From Neobacillus bataviensis (GTDB taxonomy: Bacteria; Bacillota; Bacilli; Bacillales_B; DSM-18226): a stretch of DNA of 64,000 nucleotides. The stretch is taken from assembly GCF_019969725.1 (NCBI RefSeq), contig NZ_JAHXYW010000011.1, positions 124,001-188,000 on the forward strand. The letters are read 5' to 3'. The position numbers and the translations under genes are program-made. Under the pieces are notes generated by a model. That model worked only from the letters and a program-made list of their open reading frames with translations. It had not been told where the DNA came from and did no database searches. Positions within the stretch are counted from its first letter, which is position 1; each line of letters begins with the position of its first letter. This document shows positions 52,092 to 61,477 of this stretch, piece after piece.

Positions 52092-54488
52092 TTGGTTAAA
52101 AAGAAATGGAAACGAAATCTAATGGTCATGTCCGCTATCACCGGACTAGGATTCACGACTCTATATCCTGGTCTCACCACGAAGACCCAGGCGAGCGGGC
52201 TGCCCGTTCAGCCTCTGCCAAAGGAGGAATCTGTCTCTGTTGTTCAGCTGGAGGTCCCTAATCAAAAAGCAAAGGACAAGCTGCTAGAACTTGGAATTGA
52301 CCTTGCACACAGGGCCAGCGAACACAGTGGAATTTTAGAAGTAGACGCCGTTGTTACACCCACTGAGCTTGCCATGTTAAAAACCTTTGGAATCAAGGTA
52401 AAGGACACCTTAATCACAGAAAAGGAATGGAAGGCTAGAACAGCAGAGAGACAGACTGCTGTACAGCAGGAGGTGAATCTGACAGCTGCTGAAGATTCTG
52501 TTAAAATTCTCCGGGCAAACCATTACACGAATCAATCTGAAACCTTCCTATACGTTGAAGCAAAAACAAGTGCCGGTGCTGCAGCAAGTACTGCCCTTAC
52601 TGCCACCTGGACAGAAAATGGAGTTGAAAAATCAGCAACCCTTGAAAGGTTTGTTGACTTAGGTGAATATATGTACCATTGGCTTGAAATACCCGTCAGC
52701 TCCATTCCATCATCTGTAAAAATCACAAGCAATCTTGGCGGATCCGCTTTGAGCTCCGTTACCGAGTGGCTAGGTGTAGACAAGCCTGGAAGTCCAAAGA
52801 AATACTATGTTAAAGATTTTGTCGACCATTATATGGCACCTGCAGAACTCTATGAGCGGGCCAATAAGTTAGCAAAAGAATTTCCTGATTTAGTAGAAAT
52901 CATTGATATGCCGAATAAAACAAACGGATACCGCCGCCTGGCACAGGTAACATTAGGCAGCACCAATGGCACCTCTGTTGTGGTAACTTCAAAAGCATGG
53001 GGCCATGAAGGCGGAAATGATATTTCAGTAGAGTTCCGAAATCCTGAAACCAGCAATTCTCCTTTGAAAGTAACAATAGACGGTAAAAAGATTTTAGTGG
53101 ATTTGGCTACAGATTCTTCCGCTAAGGTTACAAGTACGGCAAAACAAGTAGTGGATGCCCTTAATTCTGATGCCAAAGAACTCGTATCCGCCACTACATA
53201 TCGCGGTAATGCTGGTGCAGAAACGGTTTCTCCGCAAACCGGAACGTTAACTGACGGATTAAAAGCTCCTGCTAGCGTTTCCCGTGATCCTTTTACAGTG
53301 AAAGCAATCCGGATTGGAAAACACCGTGATGGTTCAAAGCCAGGTGTCCTTGGGTATGCGCAGGAGCACGCCCGTGAATGGGTAACACCTCTCGTGACAA
53401 TTGAAACGGCTGAACGTCTGCTCCGAAATTATGCCCATGATGGAGAAACGAAGCAACTCGTTGATAACCTGGATATTTTCCTTGTACCAACCGTAAATCC
53501 TGACGGAGCTAATTACAGCTTCTATGATTACAATATGCAGCGAAAAAATTTGACCAATTATTGCGGTCCAACCGAGTCTGACCCAGGTTACCGAAATTCT
53601 TGGGGCGTTGACCTAAACCGTAACCACTCAATCGGATCTGCTTTTGATGGGTTTATTGGCGCATCAACATCACAATGCCGAAGCGGCACTTATGCCGGAA
53701 CAGCAGAAAACTCCGAACCAGAAGCTAAAAATATTGTCTGGCTCGCTGATAAGTTTTCAAATATCAAATTCGCAATGAATATTCATAGCTATGGCGGGTA
53801 TTTTATGTGGTCACCAGGTGCTTATGATGCAAATCGTACAACGCTGCCGCGTCCGACTGCAGGTGAAGAAGCCTTCTATTGGGCAGCCTCAGATACCATC
53901 CTTAACGATATTCAGGACCACAGGGGCACAGTCATTCTTCCAAGCCGTACAGGTCCAGTACCAGATGTTCTATACTCTGCAGCAGGCAACTCTGCCGACT
54001 ACCTATGGTATGCAAAAGGCATTTATGCCTGGGATTTTGAAGTCGGAGCAGATTTATGGAATAAAGATAAGCAAAGATGGGAAGCAGTAGGATTCCAGCC
54101 TGCATTTTCAGAAGGCCATGAAGAAGCCATGGAATTTGCCAACGGTTTAATAGGCATGATAAAAGTGGCTTACAATAATTCGAAGGATCACCAGCCGCCT
54201 TCCTCAAAAGCCGTGCCTGGTAATGGTAAATTCTCCGGTCCGGTTGAGGTCAGCTTTGAAACGAGTGAGGCAGCAACTATTTACTATACACTCGACGGCA
54301 GCCGTCCAACTTTTGAATCCGAAAAAATCAAGTTAAGTGGAATCCGTGAAGATGCGGAAACGTTGAAGGTTGATAAAACCACTACTATCAATTGGTTTGC
54401 GGTTGATGCGGCCGGAAACATTGAGAAAAATTACAATCCACTTAGCAAAGGAAATAACTTTAACTCTGTAACCTTAACAATAAAGTAA
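52092..54488 (+). CDS. Secreted M14-family zinc carboxypeptidase with inserted and C-terminal domains
   Basis: The 798-residue protein starts at a TTG after GGGGGTG and has a signal peptide (about 1-35). An N-terminal region (36-250) precedes the M14 catalytic domain. Zinc and catalytic residues appear in QEHAREWVTP (H and E), VDLNRNHS, NIHSYGGYFMW (third zinc ligand) and the catalytic Glu in AWDFEVG. Between LGSTNGTSVVVT and FTVKAIRIG lies a ~110-residue insertion (GGNDISVEFRNPE, VTIDGKKILVDLATDSS) not part of the normal M14 fold. Residues ~700-798 form a chitobiase-type beta domain (IYYTLDGSRPTFES). It likely degrades peptides outside the cell. Confidence 0.9.
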   Translation: MVKKKWKRNLMVMSAITGLGFTTLYPGLTTKTQASGLPVQPLPKEESVSVVQLEVPNQKAKDKLLELGIDLAHRASEHSGILEVDAVVTPTELAMLKTFGIKVKDTLITEKEWKARTAERQTAVQQEVNLTAAEDSVKILRANHYTNQSETFLYVEAKTSAGAAASTALTATWTENGVEKSATLERFVDLGEYMYHWLEIPVSSIPSSVKITSNLGGSALSSVTEWLGVDKPGSPKKYYVKDFVDHYMAPAELYERANKLAKEFPDLVEIIDMPNKTNGYRRLAQVTLGSTNGTSVVVTSKAWGHEGGNDISVEFRNPETSNSPLKVTIDGKKILVDLATDSSAKVTSTAKQVVDALNSDAKELVSATTYRGNAGAETVSPQTGTLTDGLKAPASVSRDPFTVKAIRIGKHRDGSKPGVLGYAQEHAREWVTPLVTIETAERLLRNYAHDGETKQLVDNLDIFLVPTVNPDGANYSFYDYNMQRKNLTNYCGPTESDPGYRNSWGVDLNRNHSIGSAFDGFIGASTSQCRSGTYAGTAENSEPEAKNIVWLADKFSNIKFAMNIHSYGGYFMWSPGAYDANRTTLPRPTAGEEAFYWAASDTILNDIQDHRGTVILPSRTGPVPDVLYSAAGNSADYLWYAKGIYAWDFEVGADLWNKDKQRWEAVGFQPAFSEGHEEAMEFANGLIGMIKVAYNNSKDHQPPSSKAVPGNGKFSGPVEVSFETSEAATIYYTLDGSRPTFESEKIKLSGIREDAETLKVDKTTTINWFAVDAAGNIEKNYNPLSKGNNFNSVTLTIK

Positions 54489-54501
54489 TAATTGATTGGG
54501 T

Positions 54502-54529
54502 GGTTGGCCTTTTGCGGTCAACCTTTTTA
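54502..54529 (+). terminator. Terminator of first carboxypeptidase gene
   Basis: GGTTGGCC pairs with GGTCAACC (one G-T pair) and is followed by five T. Confidence 0.75.
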
Positions 54530-54544
54530 TCATATCAAAAAGTA

Positions 54545-54579
54545 AAAACCCGGTTCTCAGCTGAACCGGGCTTTTTTTA
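54545..54579. terminator. Bidirectional terminator between convergent carboxypeptidase genes
   Basis: CCCGGTTC pairs perfectly with GAACCGGG, flanked by A-run and seven T. Confidence 0.9.
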
Positions 54580-54591
54580 AACGATAATGTT

Positions 54592-56979
54592 TTATTTTTC
54601 AAAAATTGCATTTGATAACAGGCGGAATAGGTAATCGGTGTGATCACGGAAGCCGGCTTCTAAACCAATCAAGGTAACGTCTTTATTTTTCTCTTTTACC
54701 ATTATTGCCTGTCCTTTTGCAGCACTATTGTTTTTCCAGTGTCCTGCCATAAAGAAATCGTCAGAGTTTGCTAGTGTTGCTACAACCTCATCATTATCGG
54801 TTCCTGTAAACCAAACTGGACGATATACGAAACCAAGGTCAGTTTGCTTGTAACCAGCGGTTAAACCGGAACCTTCATAGTTCACTTTTACAATTCCGTT
54901 AGAGTTAGAACCGCCAGAGTTAATCGTGTCATCGGTAAGGCCGAGCTTGTACGTTGCACTTGAAGCACCTGCACCAACCGCAATGTACTTACCCTCTGCA
55001 TTCATAAAATTATTAAGATTAGCTTTAAAGGAATCTAGTTGGCCGGCATTTTGGAAACCAAATTCTTTGTTCGCTGCTGATAGGTTCGTAGAAATTAGAC
55101 TCTCTGTACCGCTATATACAAAAACATCGAAGCCATTCAAGCCATTTTCTGCAACTTCAACCGGTGTGACCTCTGTCACCTGGAAGCCAAGTCGTTTTAA
55201 AGCAAGCTTTGTTCCGCTGTGGGATTGTTGTTTCCCCATCCCGCCGTCTTTCAAAATGGCCACTTTTAAATTCGTAAGTGCGGCTGCATCCGCAGGAATA
55301 TTAGCTGTTGATCCCACCTGTAAACCTGACGCTTTCACAGCGGCAGAGATTTGATTTGCAGTGGCTTCTGTGTAGAAATTTCCCTGTTGGTCTCGCTTTA
55401 CGGCAACACCTAGTTGAAGCAATGTATTTACTAGATTAACAGCTTTTACGGAACTATTCGGAATTAGATATGGGCCTTTACCGATAACAGCACCTTGTTC
55501 TGTCACCTGATTTACTTTGGTTGTTGTTACATCTACTGAATTTTGTGTTGGCAGCGCTTCAAAGCCCCAAAGTTCTGGCAGGCTCCATGCCGAGATATCA
55601 TACATGGCTGGTGTATCGTCCGTAATGTCTTCCCCATCCCAAAGCATTGTATTGGCCAACCCAGCTTTCGCTTGATCCATTTTTACAATATACGTTCCTT
55701 TAGGATAAGTTTTTCCATCAGCATCAAATGCTTTTGCAGCTTGGACCACTTCGATATCGTTGTTTAGTAAGTGATTAACAGCTTTATCTGTTACTGTAGG
55801 GTCTTTTTCATCAACAGGCAGGATATAAGCTTTCGGGAAGAATCCATCTGGATGGAAAGGATGGTCAAAATTGATGCCGCGTTTAAACATTTCGATTTGG
55901 TCCGTAATCATTGCTTGTTTATTTGCGGTAGCAAACTTTAGAGCACCCATAATGGCATTATACTGCCAGCGGACACCGTCCAGGTCATTTGTTGGCGCCT
56001 CTAGCGTATGACCATAAGCACCATGGTACATTGCATACATTGGTGTAAAGATTGGCGGATAATCATCCCAACCTGCCTGATCATCACGTTGTGGAACGTA
56101 AACACCTTCCATGTTCTTATAAAGATCGCCTGTAAATTCTGTTTTATCTGCCATGATATTGGCTTCCATTGCCTCAGCCTGCTGATAAGCCCACTTGTTA
56201 TATAGGTCATACTCATAGTTTGGATTATGCGGTGGTGTACAAGGTTCAATTAATCCTTGATGGTTGGGTGCGTAATTCTTTACATAACCATGGGTATCTA
56301 GGAATACCATCGGATTCCATTCTTTAATAAGCCCCACGGTTTCCCTCGTTTCAGGCTGTGACTGTGTGATAAAGTCACGGTTCAAGTCGATACCTTCACC
56401 ATTAAAACGAGTGGCATTAACACGTCCATCAGGGTTTTGCACAACATTAAAAATGAGAATATTATTTTCTAAAATTCCCTTTGTTTCCTGGTCATTTTGT
56501 GTGGCAAAACGTTCTATTAATTGCAGAACCGCATCGCTTCCTACAAATTCAGTCCCATGAATGGAGCCATTAATCATAATAGGAACTTTAAAGTCTGGAT
56601 TTGCCGCAATCCAATCCTGGGCCTTCCCTGGATTTTTAAACATCTGCTTTCTTAGAGCTTGGATTTTGCCAAACTTACCCTGTGTAGTTGGATCGGCAAT
56701 CGTGACAACATATAGTGGATGCCCATCCGCTGACTTTCCACGGACTTCAACTTTCATTCTATTAGATTGTTTTGCAATTTCATTTAATTTTGTGCCAATT
56801 TGTGAGAACTTCACAAAATCATAGTTCTCACTATTAAACTTGCTGCCATCCTGTTCTTCGTATGTATTGACGTTTGTCCATTTTGGGCCTTCAGCAAAAC
56901 CTGTTGACCACGGAACCATTGAAATTAAACTAACAGCCAAAACACTGGCAGCAGCTTTTTTCTTAGTGTTTTTCTTCAT
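54592..56979 (-). CDS. Second secreted M14-family zinc carboxypeptidase
   Basis: The 795-residue protein has a signal peptide (about 1-32, ending near TGFAEG). The M14 catalytic site is in NGSIHGTEFVGSD (H and E), DLNRDFITQSQPET, FLDTHGYVKNY (His) and HTLEAPTNDLD (catalytic Glu). The C-terminal half (~400-795) has a glutamine-amidotransferase-like or sugar-binding feel (VFVYSGTESL, YIAVGAGASSATYKL) and is not part of the peptidase. The ATG at 56979 has GGGGG eight bases upstream. It is convergent with the other M14 gene but only distantly related to it. Confidence 0.88.
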   Translation of the reverse strand: MKKNTKKKAAASVLAVSLISMVPWSTGFAEGPKWTNVNTYEEQDGSKFNSENYDFVKFSQIGTKLNEIAKQSNRMKVEVRGKSADGHPLYVVTIADPTTQGKFGKIQALRKQMFKNPGKAQDWIAANPDFKVPIMINGSIHGTEFVGSDAVLQLIERFATQNDQETKGILENNILIFNVVQNPDGRVNATRFNGEGIDLNRDFITQSQPETRETVGLIKEWNPMVFLDTHGYVKNYAPNHQGLIEPCTPPHNPNYEYDLYNKWAYQQAEAMEANIMADKTEFTGDLYKNMEGVYVPQRDDQAGWDDYPPIFTPMYAMYHGAYGHTLEAPTNDLDGVRWQYNAIMGALKFATANKQAMITDQIEMFKRGINFDHPFHPDGFFPKAYILPVDEKDPTVTDKAVNHLLNNDIEVVQAAKAFDADGKTYPKGTYIVKMDQAKAGLANTMLWDGEDITDDTPAMYDISAWSLPELWGFEALPTQNSVDVTTTKVNQVTEQGAVIGKGPYLIPNSSVKAVNLVNTLLQLGVAVKRDQQGNFYTEATANQISAAVKASGLQVGSTANIPADAAALTNLKVAILKDGGMGKQQSHSGTKLALKRLGFQVTEVTPVEVAENGLNGFDVFVYSGTESLISTNLSAANKEFGFQNAGQLDSFKANLNNFMNAEGKYIAVGAGASSATYKLGLTDDTINSGGSNSNGIVKVNYEGSGLTAGYKQTDLGFVYRPVWFTGTDNDEVVATLANSDDFFMAGHWKNNSAAKGQAIMVKEKNKDVTLIGLEAGFRDHTDYLFRLLSNAIFEK

Positions 56980-57287
56980 GATTAACCCCCATAAATGTAT
57001 TTTTATAACCAAATATGTATTTTTATTACAAATGTTATTATATTAATAATTCCAAAATATAGCATCCTACTAATTCCCTGTACAAATAAGGAAAATTTTT
57101 AGGCACAAGGACATATATAAATATACAATCATCACGGCCATTAATAAGAAATACCATGTCCACCGTATACACACAAATGTCCACAAATGGTGCCTGACAC
57201 CACTTTAAAAGGAATATTTTCAAAGCAGGCGAATATAAACAGTAGGGAATCTATATGGACATTTAATCATTTGAAGGGAGATTGTTT
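56980..57287. other. Intergenic region between carboxypeptidase and DinB genes
   Basis: About 300 bases, AT-rich near the carboxypeptidase start. The only clear structure is the repeat half copy at 57189-57201. Confidence 0.5.
57189..57201. repeat. GGTGCCTGACACC element with ATGTCCAC flank
   Basis: Half copy; ACACACAAATGTCCACAAAT before it equals the flank at 11062. Confidence 0.85.
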
Positions 57288-57791
57288 ATGAATCAAATCA
57301 TTTTTGGAAACCTGGTAGAAACGAGGAAGCAATTATTAGATGAAATTACTACATTAAGTTTTGAAGAATTGAATACTGTTTTACGAAGTGACACGTGGAG
57401 CGTGGCTCAAGTATGCCACCACCTTTATTTGGCAGAAAAATCATTTGTACATGGGATTAATTATGCCCTGAAACAAAAGGACAGCCCCAAGGTCGAACCA
57501 AAATCAATCGGTCGCATCTCTGATCGTACAAAGAAAGTAGACGCACCAAGCTTCATCATACCTGGTGAAGAACCCTTTGAAATTCACCACATCCTCAATA
57601 TGCTTAAGGAATCGAGAACGATGCTGCTAAATGTTTTAAACAAGATTGAAAGCGATTCCATTTTGCGTGATAAATCAGCAAAACATCCTCTATTTGGCGA
57701 ACTCCCCCTTATTCAATGGATTGAACTTATCTATTTACATGAACAGAGGCACATCGAACAAATCAACGAAATCAAATCGCAAATTCTTTGA
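57288..57791 (+). CDS. DinB-family protein
   Basis: The 167-residue protein is a four-helix DinB/YfiT-type domain. Metal-site histidines are visible in VCHHLYLAE and in LHEQRHIEQINEIK near the C-terminus. Members include thiol transferases and damage-induced proteins of unknown reaction. ATG 57288 has GGGAG seven bases before it. Its stop is followed by a partial GGTGTCAGG repeat. Confidence 0.87.
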   Translation: MNQIIFGNLVETRKQLLDEITTLSFEELNTVLRSDTWSVAQVCHHLYLAEKSFVHGINYALKQKDSPKVEPKSIGRISDRTKKVDAPSFIIPGEEPFEIHHILNMLKESRTMLLNVLNKIESDSILRDKSAKHPLFGELPLIQWIELIYLHEQRHIEQINEIKSQIL

Positions 57792-57797
57792 TTTAAT

Positions 57798-57807
57798 GGT
57801 GTCAGGC
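57798..57807. repeat. Partial GGTGTCAGGC element
   Basis: Ten of 13 core bases only; degenerate copy after the DinB gene. Confidence 0.55.
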
Positions 57808-57894
57808 TGCACGACTATAAATTCCTTCCCATATGATAGGAATAAGAACCGAAACAAAACTTTCTGATTGGAAGGGAAAGATGTGGTGCTTTAA

Positions 57895-58431
57895 ATGAAA
57901 AAATCCCAAGCTTATCATCATTCGTTTCAAAATCTTCAGGAGAATGGGATGTCGTTTGAACAGGTCTTTGAACGGATTGTCGAGTTCATGAAGATAAATC
58001 CAAATGGGAACTACCGTTTAATGGTCGGCACAGATTCACAAGTTCATAGGTCCACGACCATATTTATAACTGGCATCGTGATTCAAAATGAGGGACATGG
58101 CGTATGGGCGTGCATTAGAAAAGTGATTGTTCCAAGGAAAATGACGCATTTACATGAGAGGATTTCCCTCGAGCTTTCGTTAACAGAAGAGATTGTGTCC
58201 ATGTTCACGGAAGATAGAAAAAATGAATTGATTAGCATTGTCCTCCCCTATCTTTATCAAGGGGCTACATTTACAATAGAAGGTCATATCGACATCGGTG
58301 CCGGCAAACGCAATAAGACCAGTGAATTTGTAAAAGAAATGGTCACGCGAATCGAATCTATGGGAGTCGAACCAAAAATCAAGCCGGACGCCTTCGTTGC
58401 CTCCAGCTATGCGAATAGGTACACTAAATAA
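57895..58431 (+). CDS. YkuK-like RNase H-fold protein
   Basis: The 178-residue protein matches Bacillus YkuK (DUF458), a predicted RNase H-like nuclease of unknown target. Landmarks are LMVGTDSQVH (first acidic residue of the RNase H fold), ERISLELSLTEEIV, and IDIGAGKRNKTSEFV with the later acidic KPDAFVASSYANRYTK. Length is as in the family. No partner gene is adjacent. Confidence 0.88.
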   Translation: MKKSQAYHHSFQNLQENGMSFEQVFERIVEFMKINPNGNYRLMVGTDSQVHRSTTIFITGIVIQNEGHGVWACIRKVIVPRKMTHLHERISLELSLTEEIVSMFTEDRKNELISIVLPYLYQGATFTIEGHIDIGAGKRNKTSEFVKEMVTRIESMGVEPKIKPDAFVASSYANRYTK

Positions 58432-58481
58432 GGTGTCAGGCACCGCAGATGGACATTTGTCCAAGGGCGGTGCCTGACACC
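58432..58481. repeat. Full GGTGTCAGGCACC ... GGTGCCTGACACC element
   Basis: 50 bases, perfect ends with TGGACATTTGTCCA inside. It begins immediately after the YkuK stop and ends 5 bases before the kinase stop, so it can serve as a bidirectional terminator hairpin. Confidence 0.9.
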
Positions 58482-58486
58482 CTTTA

Positions 58487-59947
58487 TTATATACACTCTA
58501 ATTCTACTTTAACTATAGTGCCAACACCTGGGAGGCTTTCGATTTTCATTATACCGTTATGTTCCTGTATAATTTTGTTGCTGACGGTTAGACCAAGGCC
58601 GATTCCTTTATCCTTTGTGGTATAAAATGGAGTTCCTAGAAAACCCATGAGCTCTGTATCGATCCCTATACCTTCATCCCTAAAACTAACAAGTACCCTT
58701 TTGTCCTCCACTTTTTGGATACCAATATGTACATTTCCTCCGTTTGGCATCGACTCAATAGCATTCTTTAGGAAATTGACAAATACTTGCTTTAATTGGT
58801 GCGGACTGCAAAGTAACTCAATATCATCCAACGGATATGCTTTTTTGAATTGAACATTATGTAATAACGCTTGCGGGTGCAGAACATTAATCGTACTATC
58901 TAAAATCCCTATTAAATTTTCCTTTTCAAATTGAATGGCCTGCGGTTTTGCTAAGGACATAAACTCATTTACAATCATATCAATTCGGTCTAGTTCGTTC
59001 ATAATAATAGATAAGTAGTTATCTTGCTTACCCTTCTCACTCGTACTTTTCAATAGTTTTGAAAAGCCCTTTAATGAGGTTAAAGGATTGCGAATTTCGT
59101 GTGCCACACCTGCAGCCAGCTGGCCAATGATTGATAGTCGGTCTAAATTACGAAGAGCATCGTCGTTTTTTACCCTGTCTGTTATGTTTCTTCCAACTGC
59201 CACAAATGAATCAATTTCTTTTTGCTCGTTATAAATTGGTGAAATATTAGTTTCCGAATAGATTACATCGTTATCAGCGGTTTTAATCCTAATTTGAAAC
59301 AGCTGTGGTTCTCCAGTATCGATTAAGTTTTGAACTACGGTTTCAAAATATTCTTTATCCTCAGGAAAGATAATATCATAGACATTTCGACCAACTAATT
59401 GCTCTGGAGTATACCCAATCCCTTTCTCGTGAGATGGTGAAGCATATAGAATCTTTTTATCTTTTGTATAAACCTTGATCATATCAGAGGTGTTTTCAGT
59501 AATTAGTTCATATAGCTCCCGTGTTCTTTTTAATTCCCTTTCAGTATTCAGGTGCTCTGTTATATCACGGTAAATGGCCATTATCGCGATTATATCTCCA
59601 TTTGAATTCCGAAAAGGTGAATAGGATACAGCGATATCAAGAACGGTTCCATCTTTATGGAAACGCTGAGTTACCGTATTATAATAAGCTTTACCTTGCT
59701 TGACGGCTTCTATTATTTCGATTACTATGTCAGGATTAGGGAATTCAGTAAATCTCTTCCCAATGATATCTTCCTCCGTATAACCAAATATTTTGGTATA
59801 CATCCGGTTAATACGAATAAAACGATTATCCATATCGACTAAACAAATTCCATCGACTGTACAATCAAGAAAAAGATCGATTAACTCATCAGGATTATAG
59901 ATGACAGAATCATTTGCTTCGCCAAATATCTGAAAACTCTTCGACAT
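58487..59947 (-). CDS. PAS-domain sensor histidine kinase, sporulation-kinase type
   Basis: The 486-residue soluble kinase has two PAS/PAC domains (about 20-140 and 145-260; FPNPDIVIEIIEAVKQG and VGRNVYDIIFPEDKEY), then a His box GQLAAGVAHEIRNPLTSLKG and an ATPase domain with NFLKNAIESM, DEGIGI and GIGLGLTVSN. There is no membrane segment. The layout and the His-box sequence match KinA/KinE-type sporulation kinases that feed the Spo0 phosphorelay. No response regulator is adjacent, as is normal for them. ATG 59947 has GGGGAG before it; an earlier TTG is not needed. Confidence 0.88.
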   Translation of the reverse strand: MSKSFQIFGEANDSVIYNPDELIDLFLDCTVDGICLVDMDNRFIRINRMYTKIFGYTEEDIIGKRFTEFPNPDIVIEIIEAVKQGKAYYNTVTQRFHKDGTVLDIAVSYSPFRNSNGDIIAIMAIYRDITEHLNTERELKRTRELYELITENTSDMIKVYTKDKKILYASPSHEKGIGYTPEQLVGRNVYDIIFPEDKEYFETVVQNLIDTGEPQLFQIRIKTADNDVIYSETNISPIYNEQKEIDSFVAVGRNITDRVKNDDALRNLDRLSIIGQLAAGVAHEIRNPLTSLKGFSKLLKSTSEKGKQDNYLSIIMNELDRIDMIVNEFMSLAKPQAIQFEKENLIGILDSTINVLHPQALLHNVQFKKAYPLDDIELLCSPHQLKQVFVNFLKNAIESMPNGGNVHIGIQKVEDKRVLVSFRDEGIGIDTELMGFLGTPFYTTKDKGIGLGLTVSNKIIQEHNGIMKIESLPGVGTIVKVELECI

Positions 59948-60035
59948 AGAGATCTCCCCAAACAATCAATTATTCTCACTCATCATATCCATTTTACAGA
60001 ATTATACGATAAAGAAAAGAGAAATTTTTGAATGT

Positions 60036-60048
60036 GGTGTCAGGCACC
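60036..60048. repeat. GGTGTCAGGCACC element (half copy)
   Basis: Followed by ACAAAAAGACATTTAACC and TTTGTCCACTGC, so a longer decayed copy. Confidence 0.85.
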
Positions 60049-60186
60049 ACAAAAAGACATTTAACCAGTTTTGTCCACTGCAGGCGGACATTTTTTCATT
60101 TTTGTCTTCTATTAGGGAAATTTATTATTGTTACGGGAAAGGATAAGATTGGGAAATGTGTCTATTAATAACATGGAGGATATTTC

Positions 60187-61443
60187 TTGCTTAATTTAAT
60201 CAAACCACTATTAGTGAACATCACGATTTTATTTTCTTTTACTTTTAATGCAAACCTGTTTTTTCCGTTTCAAACGAAGATTCCTCTTACCTTTAAGCAG
60301 CAAATCATTTATGGTTTTATCGGTTCGTTTGGTGCCCTTTTTTGTATGTTTTATCCTATTGAAACTTTAGGGGAAACCCATTTTGATTTAAGAATGTGTG
60401 CAATTATCATTCTCACTCTATATGGGGGATGGGTTCCAGGGAGCATAGTTCTTTTTTTTGCATGCATTTTTCGGTATATCATCGGAGGGAAATTCCATAT
60501 CATTGGAATCATTGTAAATATTGCCTCCCTCGTAAGTGCCATTTTACTTAGAAGCATTTTTCTTAAAGCAAAGTCGAAAGTTTCCGCAGGGTCCCTGGTC
60601 ATCCTTTGTTATTTTATTGTATATATCACGATTCTTTATTTTACCGTCCACTTATTAGACTTAGCTTTTTATCTTGTTTACTTTATTGCCTTTTATTTAA
60701 CTACCGTTGCCTTAATTTATGTGATTGAACACTTGATAAAAATAAACAAGCAGTTCGAGGAGATGGTTTATCTCGACAAATTAACCATGATTGGACAATT
60801 GACGGCATCCATTGCACATGAAATTAGAAATCCGCTTTCAACAGTCAGAGGATTTATCCAATATTTAAGTACAGATACGAAGGATGAACAATTAAAAAAA
60901 TTCTCCCCTTTAATTATGGAAGAATTGGACCGGACCAACAGCATTATTACAAATTATTTAAAACTGGCAAAGCCGGAACCCTTCCATCTAGCAATTATTT
61001 CCCTAAATGATGTCATAAGTGACTGTGTCCAATTAATGAGGCCTCTTGCTTCCTATTCAAATGTCATCCTTGACTATGAAAGTAATGAAAAATTTTATGT
61101 GCAAGGAGATGAACACCATTTAAAGCAAGCCCTCATGAATGTGATAAAAAATGGGATAGAGTCTATATCTAAAAAAGGTACCGTTCATATCAATTTAAAT
61201 GCAGATCCTCTCAAAAACATGGTTGAGATTAGAATTAAGGACAACGGAAAGGGGATGACACCTGAACAGTTAAAGATGATCGGCCTCCCCTTTTACACAA
61301 CGAAGTCAAAAGGCACTGGCCTAGGCAGTATGGTTACCAATAAAATCATCCGTGAACTGAATGGGTCAATAGAATATGGAAGTGAAGTCGATAAAGGGAC
61401 TGTAGTCAAAATTGCTTTTCCATTACTGCAAGAAAAAAAATGA
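60187..61443 (+). CDS. Membrane sensor histidine kinase with 5TMR-LYT domain
   Basis: The 418-residue protein has an N-terminal multi-helix 5TM receptor domain (about 1-185; FGALFCMFYPIETLG and LYGGWVPGSIV are its marks), then a His box GQLTASIAHEIRNPLSTVRG, and an ATPase domain with NVIKNGIESI, DNGKGM and GTGLGSMVTN. This layout is that of KinB-type sporulation kinases. It starts at a TTG with GGAGG eight bases upstream and is divergent from the PAS kinase, so two phosphorelay inputs stand side by side. Confidence 0.9.
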   Translation: MLNLIKPLLVNITILFSFTFNANLFFPFQTKIPLTFKQQIIYGFIGSFGALFCMFYPIETLGETHFDLRMCAIIILTLYGGWVPGSIVLFFACIFRYIIGGKFHIIGIIVNIASLVSAILLRSIFLKAKSKVSAGSLVILCYFIVYITILYFTVHLLDLAFYLVYFIAFYLTTVALIYVIEHLIKINKQFEEMVYLDKLTMIGQLTASIAHEIRNPLSTVRGFIQYLSTDTKDEQLKKFSPLIMEELDRTNSIITNYLKLAKPEPFHLAIISLNDVISDCVQLMRPLASYSNVILDYESNEKFYVQGDEHHLKQALMNVIKNGIESISKKGTVHINLNADPLKNMVEIRIKDNGKGMTPEQLKMIGLPFYTTKSKGTGLGSMVTNKIIRELNGSIEYGSEVDKGTVVKIAFPLLQEKK

Positions 61444-61477
61444 GGCGGTTTCTATTAAAAATGAAACTAGCCTCTTT
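61442..61477 (+). terminator. Terminator of 5TMR kinase gene
   Basis: GAGGC.GGTTTC pairs with GAAAC..GCCTC, then TTTCTTTT. It overlaps the stop codons of both convergent genes. Confidence 0.7.
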
